From NCBI GenBank assembly GCA_040357565.1, contig JBDODJ010000129.1: DNA of 30,813 bases; one strand, given 5' to 3'. The position numbers were made by a program, and so were the translations under genes. The notes under the pieces are model-generated. The model worked only from the letters and a program-made list of their open reading frames with translations. It was not told the origin of the DNA and ran no database searches. Shown piece after piece: positions 1-9,090 of this stretch. How positions within the stretch are numbered: the first letter of the stretch is position 1; every line of letters begins with the position of its first letter. The DNA is from Cercozoa sp. M6MM (taxonomy: Eukaryota; Endomyxa: Ascetosporea).

Positions 1-103
1 TGGATCTGCTGCACTACTCGCGAGATCGCAATCACACTGCAGTACAACCGTGTCAAACGCAGATACTTGTATTGCCTCAAATGTTATAGATTGAGAGACT
101 TAC

Positions 104-210
104 CGCTCAGAGGCCTGCTCGCCCAGCAGGAGGCCGATGCGCACGTCGACAGCAAGGGTCACATGCAGCAACAGCACGAATACCGATCCGAATGACCATG
201 GTGACCACAT
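104..210 (-). CDS. First exon of a secreted or membrane protein (partial)
   Basis: Read on the minus strand, an ATG at 210 opens a 35-codon exon. It ends at 104 in front of a GTAAGT donor (103-98), the closest match to a textbook 5' splice site in the window. The peptide starts MWSPWSFGSVFVLLLHVTL, which looks like a signal peptide. The mature part begins around AVDVRIGLLLGEQASE, which vaguely recalls the start of periplasmic-type ligand-binding receptor domains (VRIGLLL), but this is too short to assign. The rest of the gene lies beyond the left edge. There is no independent proof that this exon is expressed. Confidence 0.5.
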
Positions 211-489
211 CAGGCTGGCGACAGCAGGATCGGAAGAACACTATTGCAACAATAACTCAACCTGCAGGGCCAACCCGACACACGGCGATCGCGAATCCCG
301 TAGGCCAGGTGACAGAAGAGACCCTGTTGCTGCTTGGAATGCTGCGCAAGTCTCGGCACTTGCCACCCTTAAACTAACTTCCATGGCGCACCTTTAACAA
401 CTGAATAAGCTTGATCAATAAAAATCGGATTGCCCTACTGTAGAGCTCAGTAGTGTTCGTGCGTATGCGCATTAAGTTTCGAAACAAGA

Positions 490-1914
490 TTAATGACCAG
501 AGGCACGCATAAGTGGTGTGTTGGGTGGAGCAGCACCGGCGCTCAGGTTGGCCGAGTCGGAGTTCGTGTTGACCTGGCGTCGTTGCTGCTGATTGTTGGC
601 ACCACTACCACCGCTGCCTGCCGTCGAGCTGTTGCGTCCCGGGAGCTGCTGGTGCTGCCGCTTGAGCTGATCGGCGCGCGAGCCGCGTCGTGCCGCGCTT
701 GCACTCGGCAGCACCGGCGACTGCGCGTAGCCCTGCAAGGGGGGGGGGGGAAAGGGGACCCGGGGGGGGGTAAGCTGCCTACCTGCTTGGAGCGTGCGTA
801 CGCAGCCTGCAACTGCGCCTCAAGTGCCGGGTCCAGCTGCAGTTCGCTCGTGCGACCCGAGCGCCCGCGCGTCCGGAAGCCACTGAGAAGGGCAAAGGAG
901 GGTGAGGGTGGGGGGGGGGGGGTAAAGGGGGACAGATACGCAATGGGACTGCTCTCGCCACTGCGCTGGAAACCGTGCGCCGGCGGCAGCGAGAACTCGC
1001 TGACATCGCTCGCGAGTGACCCGCTGCGCGAACGCGTCTGTAGCATGTGCATCTGCATCTACACAGAGGGAGGGTAAAATACAAAAAGGGTGGGGTGTAA
1101 AATACAAAGGGTAAGGGGTAGGGGGTCAACCTGTTGCTGCTGCGGCGTGAGCGTGGCGAAACGTTGTCGCGGCGCAAGCTGCGGCGTGTCCATGCCGGCG
1201 CCAAAAAGCGGCGTGGCCGGCGGTGTCGCCGCCGATGTCTGGCGACGCATGCCTGCCTGTGCCTACGCAACACGATATGCTAGGATCCGCGCGGAAGTGG
1301 GGGTGGGGTACTGTGAAACTCGGCGTATTGGGCGGTCCACTCATGGGCAGCGGCGACGGCGACATGGACATGGAGGCGTGCAACTGCAGCGGCACCTGCA
1401 GCGGCGTGTTCTGCGGCTGCGCCGGCGCCAGCAGCGGCGTGTTGTTGTGCGCCACGTGACTGCCGCGCCGGCGCGTCGGCGACTGCGACCACGGCGACAA
1501 GTCCAGCGGCGACATGTCGTTCGCCGACGACGCCGAGCGACGGAACTACCACACACAAAAACACACATATATGTATACATATACACATATATATATACAT
1601 AACATACACACGGTAAAGGATAACAAGAGGTACCGGCGCAGGTGCCGTCGAGATCAGCGGCGACATCAGCATCGGCTGCGGCCCTTGCTCGTTCTGCTGC
1701 AGACGCGCCAGTCTCTGCAGAGAGACATCAGATGCACAAATAGAGAAACACAGCAGGTGTATACGTCAAAAAGTACCCGATCGAGACGTGAGGCGAACTC
1801 GTTGGCAGGTGCCGTGGTGACAGTGACATTGTTGGCAGCCTGCTGAGTGATGGCAATGCCTGCCTCCTCACTGCAGATCGAGTGCGATCGCTGGAAACGC
1901 GGGAGTGACGCCAT
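490..1914 (-). CDS. Disordered Ser/Thr-Pro-rich protein with repeated TPL motifs, 7 exons
   Basis: Not recognised. Seven exons keep phase throughout: 1914-1777, 1714-1634, 1545-1312, 1256-1131 (or from 1262), 1058-940, 882-783 and 732-490, giving about 346 residues. The start MASLPRFQRSHSIC contains a basic-Ser pattern like a kinase or 14-3-3 site. Most of the chain is low complexity and probably unfolded. It contains at least six related short motifs (NTPLLAP, NTPLQVP, NTPSFT, ATPLFG, DTPQLAP, NTPLMRA) and several SP/TP sites (MSPLDLSPW, SQSPTRR, MSPSPL), as expected for a target of a proline-directed kinase. A QLDPALEAQLQAAYARSKQ segment may form a helix. Gln/Asn-rich tail. Four of the six introns are C-rich with TTTACCCC-like units, and one carries an ATATAC microsatellite. 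A regulatory role is only inference. Confidence 0.7.
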
Positions 1915-2658
1915 TTTCGATCTCTCTCTCTTCTCTCTAGCTTGCTTGCTTGAGCTCTCCCAAACACTCGTGTTACACAGGGAAAGCAGCTCTTGTCTCG
2001 CCCGGTTGATCACTCAGTTGCTTGTCCGTTTCTCGTCAAACCGTCAAAAAGCACCCAACAACTCCCAAGTCAGTTAGCGGCACGGTTTCGTCTCGTACTG
2101 CTCGCACACAACCAACGCTCCTTCACGAATACAATCTCACCGAAGCAAACACTCAAAATTGCAAAAAGCGCGGCAGGTTGGGTCCCAAATTGAACCAACT
2201 CAGGTGGCCACAAATCGCCAAAAACTGAACACAAACGGGTGCAAATAGCTCTTTTGTAAGCTTTACAAACTGTCACACGTTTTCACTGGCAGTTGTGAGT
2301 CTTTGACTGGTCAAACATCATCAGAACAAAGTCGTTGTTTCGAGGATCATGTACGAAAAAGTATCAAAAGCAGCGCACATTTTTGGGGCGGCGAACGCCA
2401 CAGTAGCACACTTCCTAGCGCGCACAAGTGTCTTCAGACAGTTCGACGTACTTTGACCCCTGGAAAGCCTCGCTGCGGCGTGATATTCGCCTTGCAATTT
2501 CTTTGAGCCTACATGAGCCGGACGATTTGAGCTGATACTTACAAGACTGGACCACTTGATGGTTGCTCTGGCTCCCTTCTTTGGCCGAATTCAGTCTTTT
2601 GTGCCTCTCACTTCACACCAAGGAAGTTTGCGGGTCACTGATATCTTTACGAGAGAAA
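1915..2658. other. Intergenic region, divergent promoters
   Basis: 744 bp between the starts of the minus-strand disordered-protein gene and the plus-strand secreted-protein gene. It begins with a TC-rich stretch (1920-1950), probably 5' leader of the minus gene. Short open frames are present but none has a conserved domain or convincing splice sites. I see no RNA gene or repeat. Confidence 0.5.
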
Positions 2659-3477
2659 ATGCTGAAGCTGCTCGTTGTTGCATGTGCCCTTCTGGGAACT
2701 GTGCTGGGTTCGAACGGTAAAATCCTTGTCCTGAATGTGAGCATTCTACCCTGGTCTCTTCTGTGCTTTCTGTGCTTTTGGCTGGGTCTCTGAGTGATGA
2801 TTCCTTGTTGACTGGGCGATCAGTTTTTTCTTGTGCAACTAAGTATCATTTGTGCAAAATATCTGCATTCCTGTTGTTGCGGTTACCTGTGTCACTGTAT
2901 GAATGCCTTGAATGCCTCTTGTTCCCCAGAGCCGAACGGCTTCTCGCGCCGCAAGTACGCTCTGGAAAAGCCCGAAGATGTCGTAAAGACGTCCGAGCCC
3001 TACTCGCTTGGTCCCGGTGAATGCCGCCCGGTGTACATTACTGAGGACATTGATGGCAAGTACTCGCGTCGTTCGATCGAGAGCCAGATTTACGTACTGT
3101 CTGTTCTTGTGTGTTTGTTTTGTATCACACAAATATCAATTTTCTTTGGTCATGCAGACGCGTGTTGAGTCGGACAGCTTCTTCTCGGTGTCGATCGTTG
3201 GCTCCGATGGTTTGGCGCACTCGCACCCCAAGGTCAAGGTCATCGAACACTCGTCGTACTGGCCGGACATCGTAGGCCTTTCCCTTCTGCCTGATTGTGC
3301 TTGCCTGGTTGTGCTCGAGTGTTTCCGATGCGTGACTATTTGCGAGAACAGCTGGTGTGCAACCCGAACGAGCTGACGTCGATGTCTTTCACGGTCTCGT
3401 ACGCGAACGATGCGCGCACGCCCGTGACGCTTGCGGCGCTTGCTATTGCGCTCGTTGTGGCCGTTCTTAACGTCTAA
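2659..3477 (+). CDS. Small secreted, probably GPI-anchored protein
   Basis: Four exons, 2659-2716, 2930-3093, 3158-3271 and 3352-3477, give 153 residues with phase kept. Residues 1-17 (MLKLLVVACALLGTVLG) are a clear signal peptide. The body (residues about 18-130) has no domain I recognise. It contains a basic RRKYALEKPED stretch, two Cys (in GPGECRP and LVCNPNE) and a Gly-Ser-Asp turn, and could be one small beta-rich domain. The C-terminus is NDAR followed by about 20 hydrophobic residues (TLAALAIALVVAVLNV) running to the stop. That small-residue, spacer, hydrophobic-tail layout is typical of a GPI-anchor signal, though a tail membrane helix would look similar. It probably acts at the cell surface. 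Confidence 0.72.
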
Positions 3478-3957
3478 CGCTAGCCTCGCCTCCACCGCAC
3501 ACGTCCGCCGCTATCTCCCCGTCCATCATCATTCGACTCTCGCATCATACCGTACGCGGCCGGTCTGTGTACATAAAACTTAGAACCCGGCGATGCCAAA
3601 ACTAAATTGAACTATGTTACGGAACGATATTCTCCATCCGGTCAGTCAGGTCTGTCTGAGTCCTGGCGTAGTACTCTCGTCTCTTTGGACTGCCAAAGCC
3701 TGAATTACTAAAAGGCTGCGGTGACAACTAGTTAGTTCGAATGCGCATGCAGTCGACCAACTAGTGTACTGTCATATATAAACTACATGTACATAGTTTT
3801 CCTGTACGAGGCACGACTGACACTGGCGCAACATTAAGTACCGCAGGAACCGTGCCGCATGGTACTGCCATGCATGCATGCCAGTGATCGGTTCCCGGAT
3901 CACGTTTGGTTATTTTATGCAAGCACTGCCTCGACTAAAATCGAAGCATGCGATGTT
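3478..3957. other. Intergenic region between convergent gene ends
   Basis: 480 bp between the stop of the plus-strand secreted-protein gene and the stop of the minus-strand MscS-like gene, so it holds both 3' regions. AT-rich patches occur (for example 3770-3800), but I find no unambiguous poly(A) signal, repeat or RNA gene. Confidence 0.5.
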
Positions 3958-6317
3958 TCATTTCAGTTCGACGTCGATGTTGAAGGCGAGGAGGTCGTGT
4001 GTGCCACGATCTCGAATGTCGGCACAATAGTTCCTGACTTGCGCTGGCGCGTAGAGGTAACGGAGCTGAACAAGACAGGAACAGACTGAAGCTGAGGGTA
4101 CCAGGTTGCTGTCAACTCTGTTTTCGCCCGCGCTCTTGTCGAGCTCCATGCCACGTGTTCGCTTCAACGGCAGCGTCATGCCTTCTGTGATCTGTGAGGC
4201 AGCAACATTATCACAGTATTATGCGGTCAAACTAAATTTCGCTCACCCTGTGATTGTCAACCGAGTCGAGCATAGACGGCAGTTCAGCTCGCAAGCTTTC
4301 AGCGTCGGCAGCAGCAAGAAGCAGAGTACAGGCACGCGTGCGGGCAGTGTCATCAGCTGTGGAAACACGCTGTGTTATAACACTTGGTAAACAAAAGTAA
4401 AAGCCCACCTCTCCAGTCCAGGACGCGACGAGTTGCGAACCGAAAGCACACTTTCAGTGGTCTGCAAGAAATCAGAGAGTGCCGACAAGGAAAGCAACAG
4501 AAAGTCCATGTACGAGGCAACTGGCAAGTTAATTTCGGCCTCCGGAATGGCTGTTTTGACACCATAGAGACCTGTCGCTGCGGTGGGTGTCCAATCGTCC
4601 ACAAACAACCTGAACACGAGAGCAAAAACTGTCAAAGAAACAAAGACGGAGAAAGCCAAACTGGTACAGTGCACGGCCAGGCTCTTCAAACAAAAGCGGA
4701 TCCTCTCGAACAGCTTGACGTACCGCTGTCTGCAAGATTAAAGCTAAGCATCAGCGACCAATTGAAAATGAACGATAAAACATACGAAGAATCGCTGGAG
4801 TCGTTCCAGTGCTTCTTTCGGAGTGCTACGCGAATACACAAACCAACAAACCTGGCCAACCAAAAAGCAGCCTTACACCCAGAGAAGAACTCGCATCTCC
4901 TGCACGCTGTAATCACGTTGGTCCCAGTTGCGAATGCTATCGCTCAGCAGCACTCGATTCGGCACCTGCAATTATCACTCAATTAAAAAAGGGGTCAGTG
5001 TCCATCCCAAGAACTCAACCCACATAGTGCATTGTTCGATCAGCAGCACGAATCGCCGTACATCGAAGGTGGACATCAATCACTTCTCCTGTATTCAAAA
5101 TAAATAAATATAAATACTATACATATAGTTTCACTGTTACCTTCGATTCCTCCAACCCAAACCCACTCGCCGACGTTGACGGTCGAGCTATCAGTCATGA
5201 GAGCAAGAACGCCGCCGAACACGTCTTGCAGCAAGCCACCAAACGCACTGAGTCACAGCAGTTTGCTGCACACTCACAAAGCACACACGATTTTCAAAAG
5301 CTTGCGCGTACAGCATTCCTGCGGCGACAACGAGGGCACTGGCCGGGAGCAGTGCCGTCAATGAGACGCCCAGACCAGTCAACAAGGCGATGATTGCCAC
5401 CACGAAGAGCAAGGCACGACACAAGTTGTGCAAGATACGAGCGCGCGTGCTACCAATAGTCGGTTTGAATTAAAGTGAAGAGCAGTAAATACTACAAGAT
5501 TCGTGTACCACATTTGGCCACTTTTGGCACGCAGACGGCGCACCATTTCTTCAGCATCAGCTCCCTAAGAACGAGAAGGCTTAAAAGCTACAAACACACG
5601 AAGGACAAGCGATACATCAGGTGAATCGTATTGATCACTCGTGATGCGCGAGATCTGCTGCTGCTTGGCCTCTTCAGTTTGCCGCACCTACGCCAAGAAC
5701 ACAGAGTTAGATTTAAAAAAAACGAACAGGAAGAGAATAATGTACGAATCGGTTCAAAGCAGCGTCCATGATGTAGCCGAGAAGCGAGGTGGCAGCCAAC
5801 ACAATACTGGAACATAAAAACACCCGTACAATGTACACCTGGTGTCCATGGTAGGCGATACTGCAGCATCTGGCAAGCCACGTAGACGTCCTTGACCATC
5901 CACGACTCTGAGCTTTCCTTGTCCTCGATGATGGTTTTGCAGAGGATCCCAATGACGACGTAGTAGGAAGCAAAGCAGATCAGCAAGAACACTTGCAGCG
6001 GCCGTTTCTGGACGCGGTATCGCCGCCATCCGCGTGGTCGCAATCTCGGCGGACCTGTCACACATATCAAAGTGACAGGTTCAGCCCTTTTGCTTGACAC
6101 GAAACAAGAAAAACGCACTGAAGGAGGCCATCAGTTTCGCATGGATGTTGCTGTCAACTGTTTTCAGCACACGCAACAACACCACTAAACCTACGACGCC
6201 CGTCAGTGCAAAGGCACCTCCTGCAAGTGAAAAAAGACATCGTGAAGCAAAGTAGGAGTAATCAAACACAAAAGGTGTACCGACAAGCCACTTCTGTGCG
6301 TCAGTTTCCACTTTCAT
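3958..6317 (-). CDS. MscS-like mechanosensitive ion channel, 17 exons
   Basis: Seventeen short exons run from 6317 to 3958 with phase kept at every junction, giving about 501 residues. A TGA lies in frame just before the ATG. Hydrophobic helices are at residues about 13-31, 66-86, 112-127 and 185-225. The last pair runs into the pore-and-beta region (about 228-325): GGLLQDVFGGVLAL, then VNVGEWVWVGGIEGEVIDV, then TAIRAADRTMHYVPNRVL. The family hallmarks are the glycine-rich pore helix, the G-E-x-V-x-V-G-G-I-x-G strand and the VPN motif. Bacterial and plant MscS proteins open on membrane tension and release ions during osmotic stress; the same is inferred here. The C-terminal about 175 residues are not recognised. 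Exon 12 could end at 4668 or 4662, and exons 7-8 have alternative donors. The gene is divergent from the DUF924 gene. Confidence 0.82.
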
Positions 6318-6724
6318 CAATCAGCGATCGGTTTTCTAATTTTGCTTCAGAAGATATTATTGGGTCTTGGGACACAACGCAAATTTGACGCGAAAAATGC
6401 CACCAAAGTAGCGTAGGCACACACCTACTGTTAACTACTAGCTATAATCGAGTTTTCGCAATGAGCGCCGGAGCACGTACAGTGCGTGATTAAAACGTAT
6501 ATTTCGAAGTCGACGGCATTGCAAAAGTGGGTTTTAGCTCACTCTGGGCCGAAAAACAGCTTGGTATTTTCCGGTTAAGGGATCTCCTTAGGTCAGCGCG
6601 CAACTGCTGTTTGCAACATCCTCAACTGAAAAGAATGCTGCGCGTTTTCTATTCAAGGGGCATCTGCAACTTCCCTTAAACCTGTACTGTAGCACTGCAA
6701 ACTCTTACCATTGGTAGTTTATCG
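6318..6724. promoter_or_regulatory. Divergent promoter region, MscS-like / DUF924 genes
   Basis: 407 bp separate the start codons of two divergent genes, so both promoters and 5' leaders must lie here. No TATA box at a convincing distance and no repeated operator-like site was found. Confidence 0.45.
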
Positions 6725-7758
6725 ATGTCGGTCGCTTCTTTCAAACCGCTCGCCAAACGGATCGTTAATTTCTGGTATTCATCCTCAGTGTCGCGAAAAC
6801 GACTATTTTTTGTATCTTTGACAGGTATGGTGGTGCGCTCCCGGCGGTCAGCGAAGGTCTCCCTTCAGATTCTGTGAAACGGTGGTACATGGGTGGAGCC
6901 GAGTTCGACGAAGAAATTCGCGTCGAATTCGGTACCGAAGTCGAAAAAGCGCTGGAAGCTCCCGAAAAATGGCCGCAGGTAAATTAACACCCTTCTGCCT
7001 TCTGTGTGTAGTTTCTCAACTCTTTGGTCTCGCAGGCTCACAGCTCATGCAGTACCTTTTGTTTGGCCTGTAGGAAGTGTTTCAGTTCGACGACGCAGAT
7101 CCAGAGGAAGCCTCAGCTGCGATCATTGTGCTCGATCAGTTCACTCGCAACCTCTACCGCGATGAGTAACTACTTTCAGTTCGATGCTTTGCGCTTGAGA
7201 CTGATGTTGCTTCTGGACAATTTATATTATGGTTTATTTGGCAGTCCGACAGCCTTCGCCGCTGATGCACGTGCGCTGGCGCTGGCGGATCACTTGTAAG
7301 TTTAAAGCTAAAACTTACCCTTCCATTCAGTCGTTTTGAGTTCGACTGTCTCGAACTGAGTTTAGTTTCCGTTCGCTTTTCTTTGAGCAGCGTTGCGAAT
7401 GGAACAGATGTGCGCGCACAGGAACTGCACCCGTCGCTGGCTACGCTGATCTACCATCCCTTCATGCACAGCGAGAATCTTGAGGCGCAGAATCGCGGCA
7501 TCGCGCTGCTGGAAAAGCTCACTAGCACCCTTCCGGAGGAACATCCGTACTTTCCTACGCTCAACACGAACCTCGACTACTTCAAGAAGCATCGAGATGT
7601 TATCGGTATTTGTCACTTGTTGCATAAGTTTATGAAGGCGATTGGTATTGTGTTTGTGCGCAGAACAGTTCGGTCGCTTCCCCCACCGAAACGACGTGCT
7701 CGGCCGCACGTCCACGCCCGAAGAAATTGAAGCTGTTGCCAACGGCATGCGCTTCTGA
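6725..7758 (+). CDS. DUF924 family protein
   Basis: Six exons, 6725-6789, 6825-6978, 7074-7165, 7245-7295, 7391-7605 and 7664-7758, give 223 residues, the usual length for DUF924 (PF06041). Family landmarks appear in order: RIVNFWY near the N-terminus, KRWYMGGAEFDEEIR, a conserved LDQFTRNLYRDDPTAFAAD core, YHPFMHSENLEAQ, and EQFGRFPHRNDVLGRTSTPEE near the end. The family is common in bacteria and scattered eukaryotes and has a helical, TPR-like fold. Its biochemical function is not established, so none is claimed. The first intron is only 35 nt (donor GTCGCG at 6790), the least certain junction. The others are strong. Confidence 0.9.
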
Positions 7759-8094
7759 ATCTGAGTTTTGCTGGAGCTCCTGTGCCGTACCGTAAAAACC
7801 CGAGCGATCAACTCATGAGTGAAAGTGCTCCTGTCAATCCGAGTCACTCACTGTATTTGATGAGACAATGTATTAGTTTTGTCACTAATCAAGTGTTCTG
7901 CGACTGTTTTTAGTTAAATATCCGCTGTAAACCCCCTTTTCCGGCCATGCAGTGTCCATTTTGCCCAAGTCTGGCTGCAAGTTTCTGGAAGAAGTCGAGA
8001 CCCAGACATAGGCGCAACGCGTTTAGCACGCATAAACGAGCTTGTTCTTAGTTGCTGCAAGCCTTCTAGGCGTTAAACAGACCACACACAGCCA
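7759..8094. other. Intergenic region upstream of the LIM gene
   Basis: 336 bp between the stop of the DUF924 gene and the start of the LIM gene, both on the plus strand. It must hold the first gene's 3' end and the second's promoter. Nothing else recognisable was seen. Confidence 0.5.
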
Positions 8095-8900
8095 ATGGGT
8101 GCCGCGTGTCCTTTTTGTTGGTTCACGTTGTTTTTGTTTTTAACTGAGTTTTTGTTCTGGCGCAGTGTTTTGCTCGAACTGCGGTGCCGCCGATCAAAAC
8201 GGCAAATTTTGCAGCCAGTGTGGCAGCAAGGTGGGCTCGCCGGCCACGCAGTCCGCTGCCTCGGTGCAGGCCGCTCCCTCCAACTTCACGGTACGTCTTA
8301 ATCGTAAAAGAGCATTACTGGTATCTCTGCCGGTTCCGCGCAGATGGGATGTTTGTTTCTCTCAGGTCGCTCCGACAGAGCGCGCGCCAGCTGCTGAGCC
8401 GAAGAAGTCAGCCTATGCCAACATTGGTCTGACATCGAGTCGCTTCCGCGCCCCACCGGCTGACAAGTGAGATTTTTCCCTGTCGGTTTTTGGTATTTGG
8501 GTTCCTTGTCTCACGAGTTTTGCTTTGTGTGGTGCAACAGGTGTCCGCGATGCGACAAGCGCGTCTACGCGGCCGAAGCGGTGGATGCGTTGGGCAAGAA
8601 GTTCCACAAGACGTGCTTCAAGTGTACCTTGGTGTTCTGCTCTGAAGCTTTCATCTGTTTTTCACAAAACAGCTTTTGAAAAGGCACCAGCTGCAAGCGT
8701 CGCCTCGAGAAAAGCCACGTCTGCGAAAATGACGGAAACCTGTACTGCAAGACGTGCTACGGCCAGAACTTTGGTCCCAAGGGTACTTTCTCAGCTCTCG
8801 TTGTGTCTGGACAAATTTGATGAGGATTAAAATTGCGTCTGTTTTTGTTGCAGGCTACGGCTTTGGCCAGGGCGCTGGCGCACTCACGTCGACGACTTAA
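8095..8900 (+). CDS. Zinc-ribbon plus LIM-domain protein (CRP-like)
   Basis: Six exons, 8095-8098, 8166-8290, 8366-8466, 8541-8623, 8684-8782 and 8854-8900, give 152 residues. The first exon holds only ATG plus one base. Residues 4-20 form a short zinc ribbon (C4, C7, C17, C20). A Ser/Ala/Pro linker follows. Residues 78-129 are one complete LIM domain with exact spacing: C78, C81, H99, C102, C105, C108, C126, C129. The end, [15 protein letters not shown], matches the glycine-rich tail that follows LIM domains in cysteine-rich proteins (CRP/CSRP). Such proteins act as actin-associated or nuclear adaptors. Keeping the LIM cysteines requires an AAG acceptor (intron 8624-8683), which is unusual but well supported. 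Confidence 0.9.
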
Positions 8901-8902
8901 TT

Positions 8903-8948
8903 GTTATTCAGCCGTGTGTAAGCCCGTTATTCGGCCGTGTGTAAGCCC
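8903..8948. repeat. Two-copy 23-bp tandem repeat after the LIM gene
   Basis: Units 8903-8925 and 8926-8948 differ at one base. Each begins GTTATTC and ends GTGTAAGCCC. They lie directly after the LIM stop codon, so probably in its 3' untranslated region. Confidence 0.85.
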
Positions 8949-9090
8949 CCGCGCCCGGCCCGAGATTGAAAGGACGGACATCGATGTGACGCAAGCAACT
9001 CTTTAAAATTACCCTCGCCTGATCAAGTCGAGTGCACATTCGATTCTAAATTGAAACGAAGTGTTCGGCTTGGCCCCCGCCATACATGTC

